NCBI GenBank assembly: GCA_025943965.1
Contig: JAPCWD010000004.1
Coordinates: forward strand, 121,548 to 185,547
Reading direction: 5' to 3'
DNA length: 64,000 nucleotides
Source: Synergistaceae bacterium DZ-S4
Lineage (GTDB): Bacteria > Synergistota > Synergistia > Synergistales > Synergistaceae
A program made the position numbers and the translations under genes. The notes beneath the pieces are model-generated. The model was not told where the DNA came from and searched no databases. It was given only the letters and a program-made list of their open reading frames with translations. Shown piece after piece: positions 17,159 to 26,691 of the stretch (its first letter is position 1; every line of letters starts with the position of its first letter).

Positions 17159-18055
17159 GTGGACCAGAACTCCAAAGGAATAATCGCCCTTTTTTCAGCC
17201 TACATCATCTGGGGGGCAATGCCAATATACTGGAAGGCCATCGAAGCTGTCTCTTCGTTTGAGATACTTGGACACCGCGTGGTATGGTCAGTTGTTTTTA
17301 CTTCCGTTCTTATCGCGTTCAATAAAAACTGGCAAATCTTTAAAAAAATGCTCAGATCTGGGAAAAGAGATCTGTTCTGGCTGGCTGTAGGAGGCTTCCT
17401 CATCTCTTTCAACTGGGGCCTATATATATGGGCAGTCAATGACGGAAGGGTCCTTGAGACAAGCCTTGGATACTTTATCAACCCGCTTCTGAGCATGTTT
17501 TTGGGGATGATTTTCTTTAAAGAAAAACTTAACAGGATACAGACTCTGGCACTGGCACTGGCTGTCCTCGGCGTATCCATCGAGCTTGCCGCGGCAGGCT
17601 CACTGCCTCTCGTCTCCCTTGGCCTCGCTCTCTCTTTCGGCCTTTACGGCGTCCTTAAAAAGACAGTCAGAGTGAGCCCTGAAATAGCTCTCTTCACAGA
17701 GACTCTGACAGTGACCCCATTTGCGATGGCCTGGCTTATTTTTCTGCAAAAAGAGGGTGCTTCGTCTTTCCCATATGACAGCATGACGAACCTTATGCTG
17801 GCAGGCTCAGGGATAATGACTTCAATACCCCTGCTCATGTTCGCTTACGGGGCGTCACGCGTTCCGCTGACGACCGTAGGCTTTGTGCAGTACGCCACCC
17901 CCACGCTGAGCTTTGCGGTCGGATTGCTGATATTCAAGGAAGATATCCATATAAACAGGGTCTTTACCTTTATGTTTATATGGGCTGCCCTTGCCATGTA
18001 TTCGGCGGATCTCATCTTTTCAGGCAGAAAGAGCGCTAAGAAAGACAACTCCTGA
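17159..18055 (+). CDS. rarD: RarD-like EamA/DMT-family permease
   Basis: A 298-residue inner-membrane transporter of the drug/metabolite superfamily with about ten hydrophobic segments and two EamA repeats. The N-terminus 'GIIALFSAYIIWGAMPIYWKAIEAVSSFEILGHRVVWS' (key pieces 'WGAMPIYWK' and 'EILGHRVVWS') is diagnostic of the RarD branch. The start is GTG at 17159 with GGAGG at 17143-17147; an ATG overlapping it is out of frame. The gene is divergent from the amidohydrolase operon. Substrate is unknown; RarD proteins were named for chloramphenicol sensitivity, which is weak evidence of function. Confidence 0.85.
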   Translation: MDQNSKGIIALFSAYIIWGAMPIYWKAIEAVSSFEILGHRVVWSVVFTSVLIAFNKNWQIFKKMLRSGKRDLFWLAVGGFLISFNWGLYIWAVNDGRVLETSLGYFINPLLSMFLGMIFFKEKLNRIQTLALALAVLGVSIELAAAGSLPLVSLGLALSFGLYGVLKKTVRVSPEIALFTETLTVTPFAMAWLIFLQKEGASSFPYDSMTNLMLAGSGIMTSIPLLMFAYGASRVPLTTVGFVQYATPTLSFAVGLLIFKEDIHINRVFTFMFIWAALAMYSADLIFSGRKSAKKDNS

Positions 18056-18108
18056 CTTTTTCTTTTCAATTTCTTTCCGGCCCGGGTAAGATCGACCCTT
18101 TTCTGCTA

Positions 18109-18138
18109 TTGACTTACATACCCTAGAGTATGTATAAT
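18109..18138 (+). promoter_or_regulatory. Promoter with AcrR-like operator for the efflux locus
   Basis: A -35 box TTGACT (18109-18114) and a consensus -10 TATAAT (18133-18138) are spaced 18 bases apart. The spacer is occupied by the palindrome TACATACCCTAGAGTATGTA (18115-18134), whose 7-bp arms are perfect and whose centre has a CTAG core with one mismatched pair. The arms are the same TACATAC/GTATGTA as in the E. coli AcrR operator. A regulator bound here would block RNA polymerase, so auto-repression by the TetR protein encoded next is inferred. Confidence 0.8.
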
Positions 18139-18168
18139 TCGCTATGCAATTTTTTATAAGGATGTGAT

Positions 18169-18792
18169 GTGTTGCCTAGAAAGACCAAGGAAGATTCCCA
18201 ATTGACCAGAAGCAGGCTCCTTGAGTCGGCCCTTGATGTCTTCTCAGAGAAGAGCTTTGCCGATGTGACTCTGAGCGAGATAGCGGAGAGGGTCGGCATG
18301 ACTAAGGGAGCTCTCTACTGGCACTTTAAAAACAAAAACGATATTTTTCTGAAGCTGGTGGCAGAGATATGCCTTGATGCGGAGAGGCAGTTTTCGGAAA
18401 AATACGGCGAACCGAAAACATTGGCCGACCTCAGAGATCATTACAAGAGAAGACTTGTTCCACCGGACAAAAACGACAGGTTTATGAAGATCCATGCGCT
18501 GATGCTGAGGAGGTTCGAATGGCCCGAAGAAGTGCAGTCGAATATATTCAACATCCTTAAAGACCAGATAAAAAGGGAAAAAAAGATGGTGAACGAGATC
18601 CTTCTGAAGTCACGGGAGGAAGATATCATCAGGCAGGACATACTGACAGAGGATGTCGCCGGAGCGATAACGTCGGTATTTTACGGCCTCTTCATACTGG
18701 CGCTGAATGAGATAGTTGCCGAAGACCTCTCAAAGTACGCTGATTATATCTGTGACGCTTTCAGGAAAGACCTGACAGCAAAAGAAGACTGA
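18169..18792 (+). CDS. TetR/AcrR-family transcriptional repressor of efflux genes
   Basis: A 207-residue regulator. The N-terminal helix-turn-helix spans about residues 12-60, with 'RLLESALDVFSEKSFADVTLSEIAERVGMTKGALYWHFKNK' (pieces: 'SALDVFSEKSFADVTL', 'VGMTKGALYWHFKNK') being a classical TetR domain close to AcrR/TtgR. The C-terminal helical part is the ligand-binding and dimerisation domain, with charged helix 'KDQIKREKKMVNEILLKSREE'. The start is GTG at 18169 (a TTG follows directly) behind AAGGA. It lies 33 bases upstream of the adaptor gene and its promoter contains an AcrR-like palindrome, so it most likely represses itself and the efflux operon. Confidence 0.9.
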   Translation: MLPRKTKEDSQLTRSRLLESALDVFSEKSFADVTLSEIAERVGMTKGALYWHFKNKNDIFLKLVAEICLDAERQFSEKYGEPKTLADLRDHYKRRLVPPDKNDRFMKIHALMLRRFEWPEEVQSNIFNILKDQIKREKKMVNEILLKSREEDIIRQDILTEDVAGAITSVFYGLFILALNEIVAEDLSKYADYICDAFRKDLTAKED

Positions 18793-18825
18793 ACATTTTT
18801 ATTAAGAAAGAGCAGGTGCGCATAT

Positions 18826-20094
18826 ATGACATCACTTGGTGAAGATGGAAAGATTCGGATCAACAACCCTAAACACAGAGGCGGGCTGATCAAAACAGCG
18901 GCAGTCCTGGCAATTGCGGTCCTGATCGGATTCGCGCTCAAAAGCCACTTCAGCCCTGACGCTTCGGCGAAGCGGGCAAACATGCAGCCGCAGGCCCCTG
19001 CCGTAGTACTGTACAATGTGAGCGAAAAGACTCTCTCATCGAGCCGCAGTTTCATTGGCAGGGTCGAAGCCATACAGAGCGTTTCCCTAAGGCCACAGGT
19101 CTCGGGGGAGATCATGAAGGTGAACTTCAAAGAAGGTTCTTTCGTAAAAGCGGGGCAGATCCTTTTTACAATAGACAGCAGCAACTATCAGGCTACCGTC
19201 GACCTGAGAAGAGCGGAGCTTGAACAGGCCCAGGCGTCTCTGACCAAGTCAGAAAAATATCTTGCCCGCGTAAAGTCAGCGGACAAACGGAGCATTTCAG
19301 CCAGCGACATAGATGCTGCAGAGAGCGCATTCCTCCAGGCAAAGGCGGGTGTTTCGCAGGCAAAGGCAGCTTTGAAGCTTGCTGAAATAGATCTTGCCCA
19401 TACCCGGATCTTGTCTCCTATCACAGGCCGGACAGGCGCAGCGGCCTACACTAAGGGCAACTACGTGACACCCGCTTCGGGAGCACTTGCAACGATAATA
19501 CAAACCGATCCCGTACGTGTTTCATTTGCCCTTCCTGACAAAGACTACCTGGATCAGCTGGAACTATTCAGGAAAAACGGGCCTGTCTACCGTACCACCC
19601 TTGTGTTGTCCAACGGAAGAGAGCTCGACATACAGGGTGAAAGGGATTTTGAAAGCAACAAAGTGGACGACAGGACCGGGACCATTGAAATGGTGATACG
19701 CTTTCCTAATCCGGAAGGGATACTTATCCCCGGCTCTATGGTGCGGATCGGGACAAGACCGATTGAGAACGATCCCAGCATGATCATCCCGCAGGAATCC
19801 ATTCTTGCAGACTCTCAGGGAAGCTATGTCTACACGGTCGATGAAAAGAACATTGCACACCAGACAAGGATAGAACTCGGAGAAGAGGTCGGGACGATGC
19901 GCAAGGTCACTAAGGGGCTGAAGCAGAATGACAGGGTGATCCGCATCGGACTCCAGAACGTCCGTCCCGAGACCCCTGTGGCTCCTGCAAAAATTGGGAC
20001 TGAGACCAAGACAGCCGCTGAGATAGCCGGAATGTCGGAGGAAGAGGCCCTGGCTTCGGAGACAGCTTCTTCGGATAAAAAAGAAGGAAACTAA
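18826..20094 (+). CDS. RND efflux periplasmic adaptor (membrane fusion protein)
   Basis: A 422-residue adaptor of the AcrA/MexA family linking pump and outer-membrane channel. An uncleaved-looking N-terminal anchor (about residues 21-43, '[18 protein letters not shown]') has no lipobox Cys. The lipoyl half-motifs are '[32 protein letters not shown]' (pieces 'RPQVSGEI', 'GSFVKAGQ') and '[14 protein letters not shown]', flanking a coiled-coil hairpin with '[13 protein letters not shown]'. The C-terminal membrane-proximal domain has '[20 protein letters not shown]'. It is two bases upstream of the pump gene and shares the operon with regulator and channel. Confidence 0.92.
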   Translation: MTSLGEDGKIRINNPKHRGGLIKTAAVLAIAVLIGFALKSHFSPDASAKRANMQPQAPAVVLYNVSEKTLSSSRSFIGRVEAIQSVSLRPQVSGEIMKVNFKEGSFVKAGQILFTIDSSNYQATVDLRRAELEQAQASLTKSEKYLARVKSADKRSISASDIDAAESAFLQAKAGVSQAKAALKLAEIDLAHTRILSPITGRTGAAAYTKGNYVTPASGALATIIQTDPVRVSFALPDKDYLDQLELFRKNGPVYRTTLVLSNGRELDIQGERDFESNKVDDRTGTIEMVIRFPNPEGILIPGSMVRIGTRPIENDPSMIIPQESILADSQGSYVYTVDEKNIAHQTRIELGEEVGTMRKVTKGLKQNDRVIRIGLQNVRPETPVAPAKIGTETKTAAEIAGMSEEEALASETASSDKKEGN

Positions 20095-20095
20095 G

Positions 20096-23000
20096 ATGTT
20101 TTCGAAATTTTTCATCAAACGACCCAGATTTGCAATGGTCATAGCCATAGTACTGGCTCTGGCCGGATCGATAAGCGCCTTCAGACTGCCGGTCGCACAG
20201 TATCCTGATGTCACACCTCCGCAGATAAGCGTCAGCACCTCATACCGGGGAGCAGATGCCGCCACCCTTGCGAACACTGTCGCCGCTCCGCTTGAAGAGC
20301 AGATGAACGGTGTCGACGGGATGATCTACATGAGCTCGACATCAGACAACAGCGGTAATTACGAACTGGCGATAACTTTTGAGATGGGTACCGACCCCGA
20401 CATGGCCCTTGTCAAAGTGCAGAACCGTGTCCAGCAGGCAACGCCTATGCTGCCGAGCGAGGTCACGGCACAGGGTATAACTGTTGAGTCAAGATTCTCA
20501 GACACACTGGGATTTGTAGGAATTATCTCGCCCAACGGAACCAAGGACGGGGCATTCCTCATGGACTACGCTGAAAATAATGTAAAAAACGTTTTTAAGC
20601 GTGTTCCGGGGATGGGAGACTGCAGAGTATTCGGATCCAAATACAGCATACGCATCTGGCTCGATCCCGAGCGTATAGCCTCGATGGGGATCAGCATCAA
20701 CGATGTTTCCTCCGCCATAAAGAGCCAGAACAGACAGGCTTCGATCGGTTCGATCGGGACTGCGCCCGCAAAGACTGATCAGCCTCTTGTCTATTCATTG
20801 ACTGCCAGGGGGCGCCTCAACTCAGTAAGTGAGTTTGAGAACATAATCCTGCGTACCACAGCTGAGGGCGGACTGGTAAAGCTTAAGGACGTCTCCAGGA
20901 TCGAACTGGGTTCCGAGACATACGCATTTGACGCGACATTCAACGGCAGTCCGGCTGCAATGATGCTTCTGACCCAGTCCTCTGGCTCCAATGCACTTGA
21001 TGTAATGGCGGGAGCCAAGAAAACGATCGAGGAGCTTAAGCCGCAGCTGCCGAATGACACTGAATTCGTTCTGGGCTACGACTCCACAGAATACGTGACT
21101 TCAACGATCAAAGAGATCATAATGACGCTGTTTATGACATTCTCACTTGTCGTTTTTGTCTGCTACATCTTCCTTCAGGACCTCAGGGTCACTCTTGTCC
21201 CTGTCGCGGCGATCCCCGTTTCTCTTCTGGCAACGTTTACCGGCCTGGCAATGTTGGGCTACAGCATCAATATCCTTTCGCTCTTCGGCCTTGTCCTTGT
21301 CATCGGAACAGTTGTCGACGACGCGATCATTGTTGTCGAACGGGTCCTTTTTATAATGGACAGAGACCACTGTGACACGGAAACGGCAACATTGCAGGCG
21401 ATGAGGGACGTAACCGGTCCTATGGCGGCGACAACGCTGGTCTTCCTGGCCATATTCGTTCCGGTAGGTTTCATGGGAGGCATAACGGGGCAGATATACA
21501 GGCAGTTTGCAGTGACCATATCATTCTCGGTAGTCTTTTCCCTCATAGTGGCGCTTACGCTCAGCCCGGCGATGTGCGCCCATTTTCTCAAAAAGGTGCA
21601 TCCTAAAAAAAGCGGTCCGCTCAAGTGGTTTAACGACGTGCTCGGCGTGTCGACCACGAAATACGTATCCGGTTCTGTCTGGCTTGCGAGGAGAAAGGCG
21701 GTCACCGTTGCAGCCCTTGCCGCAGTGATCATTGCGGCGGCATTGTCAGCCAAGTATCTGCCCACGGAATTTCTGCCTACAGAGGATCAGGGCGCGGCAT
21801 TCGCGGCCATCCAGCTGCCTGAAGGGGCAAGCCTGGGAAGGACACAGGCTGTAATGGACAAACTCATCCCCCAGATAAAGGATATACCCGGAGTAAAATT
21901 TGCAATGGGAATAAAAGGTTACAGCATAATAGGCGGATCAAGCGAAAATATGGGTTCCATAATAGTTCCGCTTGAACACTGGGAGGATAGAAAGAGGAAA
22001 GAGAAAAGCCTTCAGAACATCGTCGGCAGGATCGTAGCGATAGGAGCGTCAGTTCCCGAGGCTCAGATAAACGTGTTCACCCCCCCGGCAATACAGGGTC
22101 TTGGAGTTAGCGGAGGCATCGATATGCGTCTTCAGTCACGCATGGAGAATGACCCGGAGAGGATGGCGATGGTCCTAAGGGATTTCGTAGGGAAGGTAAA
22201 CCAGATCCCGGAAGTTCTCTATGCGTACAGCACTTACACGTCAAACACGCCTCATCTGTTCCTGGACATCGACAGAGAAAAGGCAGAGATGCTGAATGTA
22301 CCCGTAGGTAATATATTTGCAACTCTGCAGACATATTTCGGATCGGCATACATAAACGACATCAACATCGGTACCCAGGTTAACAAGGTAATGGTGCAGT
22401 CGGACTGGAACTTCAGAAACAGCATAGGCAACGTGGGAAGCATACACGTGAACAGCACCGCGGGCGAACCGGTCCCACTCCAAAGCCTGGTGTCGGTCAA
22501 GAACACAGTTGCGCCCCGTTCCATATCAAGGTACAACCTCTATCCGAGTGCAGCCGTGACAGTGGTGATGAAACAGGGATTTTCTACAGGCCAGGGAATA
22601 ATCAAGCTCAGGGAACTGGCCAAAGACCTCCCGGCAGGCTACGGATACGAATGGTCGGGAATGACTTATCAGGAACAGAAGGCCAAGGGGCAGATAGCCA
22701 TCATCATCACGATCGCGATGATCTTTGCATATCTTTTCCTTGTAGCGCAGTATGAGAGCTGGACTGTTCCCGTACCGGTAATACTTTCACTGCCTGTCGC
22801 GGTCCTGGGGGCGCTTGCCGGAGTCTATGTCATGGGACTCTCTGTCTCCATATACGTACAGCTCGGCATACTGCTTCTCATAGGACTGGCGGGAAAGAAT
22901 GCGATACTTATCGTTGAGTTCGCAAAGGAGCAGCGTGAGGATAAGGGCCTTTCGATAATCGATGCCGCGGCTGAGGCAGCGCGTGAACGTTTGCGCGCGG

Positions 23001-23233
23001 TCCTTATGACAGCCTTCACCTGCGTCGTCGGGGTCCTTCCCATGCTTTTTGCAAGCGGAGCAGGCGCGGGCAGCAGAAAGGCAGTAGGTACCACGATATG
23101 CTACGGGATGACTACAGCGACTGTGCTGGGAATATTCCTTATACCCGCCCTTTATGTGATCTTTCAGACTCTGAGGGAAAACATAAAAGGCCGCATAAAG
23201 TCCGTATGGGGCAAGGAACAGGGGAGTCTATGA
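20096..23233 (+). CDS. RND multidrug efflux pump (AcrB/HAE1 family)
   Basis: A 1045-residue inner-membrane proton antiporter with full AcrB length. It starts '[23 protein letters not shown]' with TM1, has the [11 protein letters not shown] periplasmic entry, the proton-relay aspartates Asp408/Asp409 in TM4 ('[14 protein letters not shown]') and the relay Lys in '[17 protein letters not shown]' of TM10. Two large periplasmic loops and twelve membrane segments are recognisable. Its ATG lies one base after the adaptor stop, and its stop overlaps the channel gene. The HAE1-type sequence suggests hydrophobic and amphiphilic drug substrates; specificity is inference. Confidence 0.95.
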   Translation: MFSKFFIKRPRFAMVIAIVLALAGSISAFRLPVAQYPDVTPPQISVSTSYRGADAATLANTVAAPLEEQMNGVDGMIYMSSTSDNSGNYELAITFEMGTDPDMALVKVQNRVQQATPMLPSEVTAQGITVESRFSDTLGFVGIISPNGTKDGAFLMDYAENNVKNVFKRVPGMGDCRVFGSKYSIRIWLDPERIASMGISINDVSSAIKSQNRQASIGSIGTAPAKTDQPLVYSLTARGRLNSVSEFENIILRTTAEGGLVKLKDVSRIELGSETYAFDATFNGSPAAMMLLTQSSGSNALDVMAGAKKTIEELKPQLPNDTEFVLGYDSTEYVTSTIKEIIMTLFMTFSLVVFVCYIFLQDLRVTLVPVAAIPVSLLATFTGLAMLGYSINILSLFGLVLVIGTVVDDAIIVVERVLFIMDRDHCDTETATLQAMRDVTGPMAATTLVFLAIFVPVGFMGGITGQIYRQFAVTISFSVVFSLIVALTLSPAMCAHFLKKVHPKKSGPLKWFNDVLGVSTTKYVSGSVWLARRKAVTVAALAAVIIAAALSAKYLPTEFLPTEDQGAAFAAIQLPEGASLGRTQAVMDKLIPQIKDIPGVKFAMGIKGYSIIGGSSENMGSIIVPLEHWEDRKRKEKSLQNIVGRIVAIGASVPEAQINVFTPPAIQGLGVSGGIDMRLQSRMENDPERMAMVLRDFVGKVNQIPEVLYAYSTYTSNTPHLFLDIDREKAEMLNVPVGNIFATLQTYFGSAYINDINIGTQVNKVMVQSDWNFRNSIGNVGSIHVNSTAGEPVPLQSLVSVKNTVAPRSISRYNLYPSAAVTVVMKQGFSTGQGIIKLRELAKDLPAGYGYEWSGMTYQEQKAKGQIAIIITIAMIFAYLFLVAQYESWTVPVPVILSLPVAVLGALAGVYVMGLSVSIYVQLGILLLIGLAGKNAILIVEFAKEQREDKGLSIIDAAAEAARERLRAVLMTAFTCVVGVLPMLFASGAGAGSRKAVGTTICYGMTTATVLGIFLIPALYVIFQTLRENIKGRIKSVWGKEQGSL

Positions 23234-23235
23234 CA

Positions 23236-24702
23236 ATGAAAAAGATAACAATCGCGATAATAATGGCGATCCTTCTTATTTCAGGAACGGCTTCGGCACA
23301 GAACACCCGGGATACGGCCGACCAGGATCTTGCTCATGGCAAATGGATAGAGATGGCTCAAAGGTATCCGGTCCCCGCGGTCTCCCAGGACCAGATGGTC
23401 AGGCCTGACCCCAAAATGCTGTCTGAGTGGTGGGAGTCATTCAACGATGAACTGCTGACGCAGCTGGTCGAGTGGGCGATGCAGAGCAACAGGGACCTGG
23501 CCTCGGCACGCGAAAAGGTAACTGAGGCAAGGGCCGCGCTTGGAATAAACAAAGCCGCGCTCCTTCCATGGCTCGACAATACTGATTACTGGTACAACAC
23601 AAGGACTCCAGTGGAAACAGGCGGTGCGGGAAAAGGGATCGGCATCTACCGCCTGGGTATCGACGCCTCATGGGAGATAGACATTTTCGGGGGTAAAAGG
23701 GAGAGCATAAAGGCCGGAGCTGCTTCCCTGGAAGCTCAGTATGCCTCGCTTCACTCAGCCTGGGTGTCGTTGTCTGCCGAGGTGGCGCTCAACTACCTTA
23801 CTCTGTGTACTCTTCAGGAAAGGCTGCAGATAGCCGAGAGTAACCTTGTCCTCCAGGAAGAGACGCTGGAAATGCTTCAATCCAGGGTAGACGCAGGACT
23901 CAGTGACCATCTTGCACTCAACCAGTCGAAATATACTCTTGAGCAGACCAGGGCTGAAATACCACCTATAAAGAAGAGCATCGAGGAAACAAAAAACAAC
24001 CTGGCCGTGCTTACCGGAAGAGTACCGGGAAGCCTTGGCGAAATGCTTGACAAGGCAAGGCCTATCCCTAAATCCGACCCGGTGATGATGATAGGGATAC
24101 CGGTAAACAGCATCCGCCAGAGGCCAGACATATTTGCTGCGGAGCGTCAGCTTGCTGCCCAGATCGCGCGTAAAAAATCTGCGAAAGCGGATCTGTGGCC
24201 TAAGTTCTACCTTCTGGGATCCATCGGGACTGAGGCGCTCGACACAGGCAGCCTTTTTGAGGGTCCCAACAAGGCATATTCATTCGGCCCGAAGATAACG
24301 TGGCCGATATTCCACGGAGGGGCCATCCGTAACAATATCAAAGTTCAGACGGCAAGGCAGGAGCAGTACCTGGCGGCGTACGAGCAGACGGTCCTCAATG
24401 CGGTCGCGGAGGTAAGGAATGCCCTGACAGCCGAAATGGAGGAGAGAAAAAGGAACGAGGCCCTGAGGAAGGGAATAGATGCCGCGCAGACAGCGCTTGA
24501 GGTCGCAAACGATAAATACAGAAACGGTCTCACGGATTTCAACAATGTCATCAATGCCCAAAGGTCTCTTCTGATATTGTCGGAGGCCCGTGCCATCAGC
24601 GACGGGCAGATAACATCAAATACCGTCAGGCTGTTCAAAGCCCTTGGAGGGGGATGGGCACCTCTGAGCGAAGAGTACGAGTCGGCACAGGCAAAAAAAT
24701 AG
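23236..24702 (+). CDS. Outer-membrane efflux channel (TolC/OprM/NodT family)
   Basis: A 488-residue outer-membrane factor completing the tripartite pump. A cleavable type I signal peptide ('KKITIAIIMAILLISGTASA') lacks the lipobox Cys of OprM. The body shows the two OEP repeats: 'ALEQAVAWA-like' segment 'LTQLVEWAMQSNRDLASAREKV', 'AEVALNYLTLCTLQERLQ', 'SIRQRPDIFAAERQLAAQIA' and 'FNNVINAQRSLL'. Two ATGs, at 23230 (overlapping the pump stop as ATGA) and 23236, are in frame; the second is preferred because GGGGAG is nine bases upstream of it. Translational coupling to the pump is likely. Confidence 0.9.
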   Translation: MKKITIAIIMAILLISGTASAQNTRDTADQDLAHGKWIEMAQRYPVPAVSQDQMVRPDPKMLSEWWESFNDELLTQLVEWAMQSNRDLASAREKVTEARAALGINKAALLPWLDNTDYWYNTRTPVETGGAGKGIGIYRLGIDASWEIDIFGGKRESIKAGAASLEAQYASLHSAWVSLSAEVALNYLTLCTLQERLQIAESNLVLQEETLEMLQSRVDAGLSDHLALNQSKYTLEQTRAEIPPIKKSIEETKNNLAVLTGRVPGSLGEMLDKARPIPKSDPVMMIGIPVNSIRQRPDIFAAERQLAAQIARKKSAKADLWPKFYLLGSIGTEALDTGSLFEGPNKAYSFGPKITWPIFHGGAIRNNIKVQTARQEQYLAAYEQTVLNAVAEVRNALTAEMEERKRNEALRKGIDAAQTALEVANDKYRNGLTDFNNVINAQRSLLILSEARAISDGQITSNTVRLFKALGGGWAPLSEEYESAQAKK

Positions 24703-24727
24703 GGCCGTCATTTCAGGGATTTTTTCA

Positions 24728-24760
24728 GCGAGCTCCGTCAGTGTCAATGACGGGGCTCGC
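24728..24760 (+). terminator. Hairpin after the efflux operon
   Basis: A 13-bp stem with one G-U pair (24728-24740 with 24748-24760) and a 7-nt loop follows the channel gene by 25 bases. The downstream sequence is only moderately T-rich, so termination strength is uncertain. Confidence 0.55.
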
Positions 24761-24762
24761 GC

Positions 24763-24771
24763 TGTTATAAT
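24763..24771 (+). promoter_or_regulatory. Extended -10 promoter for the epimerase gene
   Basis: TGTTATAAT (24763-24771) matches an extended -10 element and lies 44 bases upstream of the epimerase ATG, just after the terminator hairpin of the efflux operon. No good -35 is present, as is acceptable for extended -10 promoters. Confidence 0.45.
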
Positions 24772-24814
24772 TGTTACGTTCCAGGATAAGTATCTTTTCA
24801 GAGGGGGCAATTAC

Positions 24815-25771
24815 ATGAAACCGGCGAGATCTGCTTTGATAACGGGCGGAGCGGGATTTATCGGCTCCCACATGGCTGACGAACTGATCGCGGACGGATG
24901 GGAAGTCGCAGTGCTTGACAACCTGGAGACGGGAAAGCGAGAGAACCTGGAACATCTCCGGGGTGACCCCCGGCTGACCTTTGTGGAGGGGGACGTTTCT
25001 GACAAAGATATACTGAAAGGTCTTCTTGAGGGCAGAGATGCCGTTTTCCATTTCGCGGCCATGGTCTCGGTCCCGCTGTCGGTCGAAATGCCCGAAAAGT
25101 GTCACCGCAACAACATAACGGCATTCAGTGACCTTATCATTGCAATGAAGGATATGGATATTCCCCTGATCTATGCAAGCTCCGCAGCAGTTTACGGGAA
25201 CAGGGACGAAGGGCTCAGGCACGAAGACGAGATCCCTCTCCCGATGTCGCCCTACGGAGCGAGCAAAGCGATAAACGAAATACAGGCGGCATGTGCAGCA
25301 AAGGTGTGGGGTTTGGATCCCGTCGGCTTCAGGTTTTTTAATGTTTACGGACCCAGACAGGACCCCTTTGGACCCTATGCATCCGTCATTCCCAGGTTCT
25401 GCCATGCGCTTTCGACCGGGAGAAGACCGGTGATTTTCGGTGACGGGAATCAGACCAGGGATTTCGTGTATGTGAGGGACCTGACCTCGATTTTGCTAAA
25501 GATGTGTGAAAAGGCACACATGAACAGGGGCAGAGTCTTCAATCTGGCCACAGGAACGAGCATGTCAGTTAATGAACTTCTGATACTTATATCAGGTATC
25601 ATGGGGTCCTTCGTAACGGAAGAGAGGCTTCCGGAGAGGGCCGGCGACATAAAAATGAGCAGCGCCGACATAACCCTTCTGACAGAAGCGATCGGCAGGC
25701 CTGCTTTTACCGATATCGGTCCAGCGCTTTCAGTGACGGCGCAATGGTACAGGGATAACTACAGAAACTGA
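24815..25771 (+). CDS. NAD-dependent sugar-nucleotide epimerase/dehydratase (extended SDR)
   Basis: A 318-residue extended short-chain dehydrogenase. The Rossmann glycine motif is 'ITGGAGFIGSH', the adenine ribose Asp lies in 'VLDNLETGKRENL', and the catalytic Ser/Tyr/Lys are in 'IYASSAAVYGNRDE' and 'SPYGASKAINE'. 'FRFFNVYGPRQDP' and 'YVRDL' are typical of UDP-glucose 4-epimerase-like proteins. It probably makes a nucleotide sugar for surface polysaccharide. GAGGGGG precedes the ATG. No glycosyltransferase genes flank it, so the substrate is not determined. It converges with the ydcF-like gene four bases away. Confidence 0.85.
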   Translation: MKPARSALITGGAGFIGSHMADELIADGWEVAVLDNLETGKRENLEHLRGDPRLTFVEGDVSDKDILKGLLEGRDAVFHFAAMVSVPLSVEMPEKCHRNNITAFSDLIIAMKDMDIPLIYASSAAVYGNRDEGLRHEDEIPLPMSPYGASKAINEIQAACAAKVWGLDPVGFRFFNVYGPRQDPFGPYASVIPRFCHALSTGRRPVIFGDGNQTRDFVYVRDLTSILLKMCEKAHMNRGRVFNLATGTSMSVNELLILISGIMGSFVTEERLPERAGDIKMSSADITLLTEAIGRPAFTDIGPALSVTAQWYRDNYRN

Positions 25772-25775
25772 AGCC

Positions 25776-26537
25776 TTATCCCAGCATCCTGAATACCAGT
25801 ATCCCTATCCACTCCTTGATGCCCATGCAGGAGAGGCAGAAGTGGTGTGCGTCCGGGAAAAGATCGGGAAGGCCGCGGAATCCGGGGTAAGTTTCCAGTC
25901 CTCCGGAGAGAGGAAAGAGATCTTTCCCCTTCAAGACTGAATGTGCCCTCAGCATTGAACGGGGGATATGGAACGCGTTGGTGACGATGACTACATCCTG
26001 CAAGTCGCTGTCGGAAAGGATTTTTGCCGCATAGGCCATGTTTTCTCCGGTAGTCCTTGAAGAAGTTTCAGTCACAGTCTTCCCCTTCCAGCCCATCTTT
26101 AAAGCACACTCTTCCATTATCTCCGCCTCGGTCCTCCGGTTGAAGCCATATACGTTCCCGCCGGAGAAGATAAGGACATCCTTATTAGGGTCTGCAGCGG
26201 TCACAGCAGTATATATCCTCTCCAGGGAGTAGACTCCGGGCATGCTCTCCCGCCCCTCCCTGTCGTAGTTTGAACCGCCCGCAAGCACAAGGAAGGCGGT
26301 CGGTCTTTCGGTAAGAGGAAGAGAATTTTCGTATTTCCTCTCCAGCCTTCCGGTTATTGCGTATGAGCCTACAGAGGTGCTCATGAACCAGATCAAAAGT
26401 GAAAACAGAAGCATTGATCCGGAGAGTTTTTTTTTGCTTTTTGTCCTGAGGAGCAGGCAGGAAAAGAGGGCCGTTATTATGACCAGCAGTCCCGGGGGCA
26501 CTATTAGTGATCCAAGAAGCTTGTATGCATAGAACAT
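25776..26537 (-). CDS. YdcF/ElyC-like DUF218 membrane protein
   Basis: A 253-residue protein with two N-terminal membrane segments ('LLGSLIVPPGLLVIITALFSCLLL' and 'LLFSLLIWFMST', residues about 8-55) and a soluble DUF218 domain. The domain motifs are visible: 'AFLVLAGGSNYDREG', 'VLIFSGGNVYGFNRRTEAEIM', 'ETSSRTTGENMAYA' and 'VIVTNAFHIPRSMLRA'. Relatives such as ElyC and SanA act in envelope biogenesis; a role in cell-wall or lipid-carrier metabolism is inference. It converges with the epimerase gene and is divergent from the UPF0182 gene. Confidence 0.85.
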   Translation of the reverse strand: MFYAYKLLGSLIVPPGLLVIITALFSCLLLRTKSKKKLSGSMLLFSLLIWFMSTSVGSYAITGRLERKYENSLPLTERPTAFLVLAGGSNYDREGRESMPGVYSLERIYTAVTAADPNKDVLIFSGGNVYGFNRRTEAEIMEECALKMGWKGKTVTETSSRTTGENMAYAAKILSDSDLQDVVIVTNAFHIPRSMLRAHSVLKGKDLFPLSGGLETYPGFRGLPDLFPDAHHFCLSCMGIKEWIGILVFRMLG

Positions 26538-26691
26538 TATCTCGCCCTCCGCATTTCATCTGAGAGTATCAATACACCAAGGCTGCATTAACAGGATGTC
26601 CTGCTATTTAAGCAAGAGAACGCTGGACATGCAGCTGATTTTAGTTAACAATAACTAGATACGATTGTACATTAGCTGGGAGCTGGTGACC

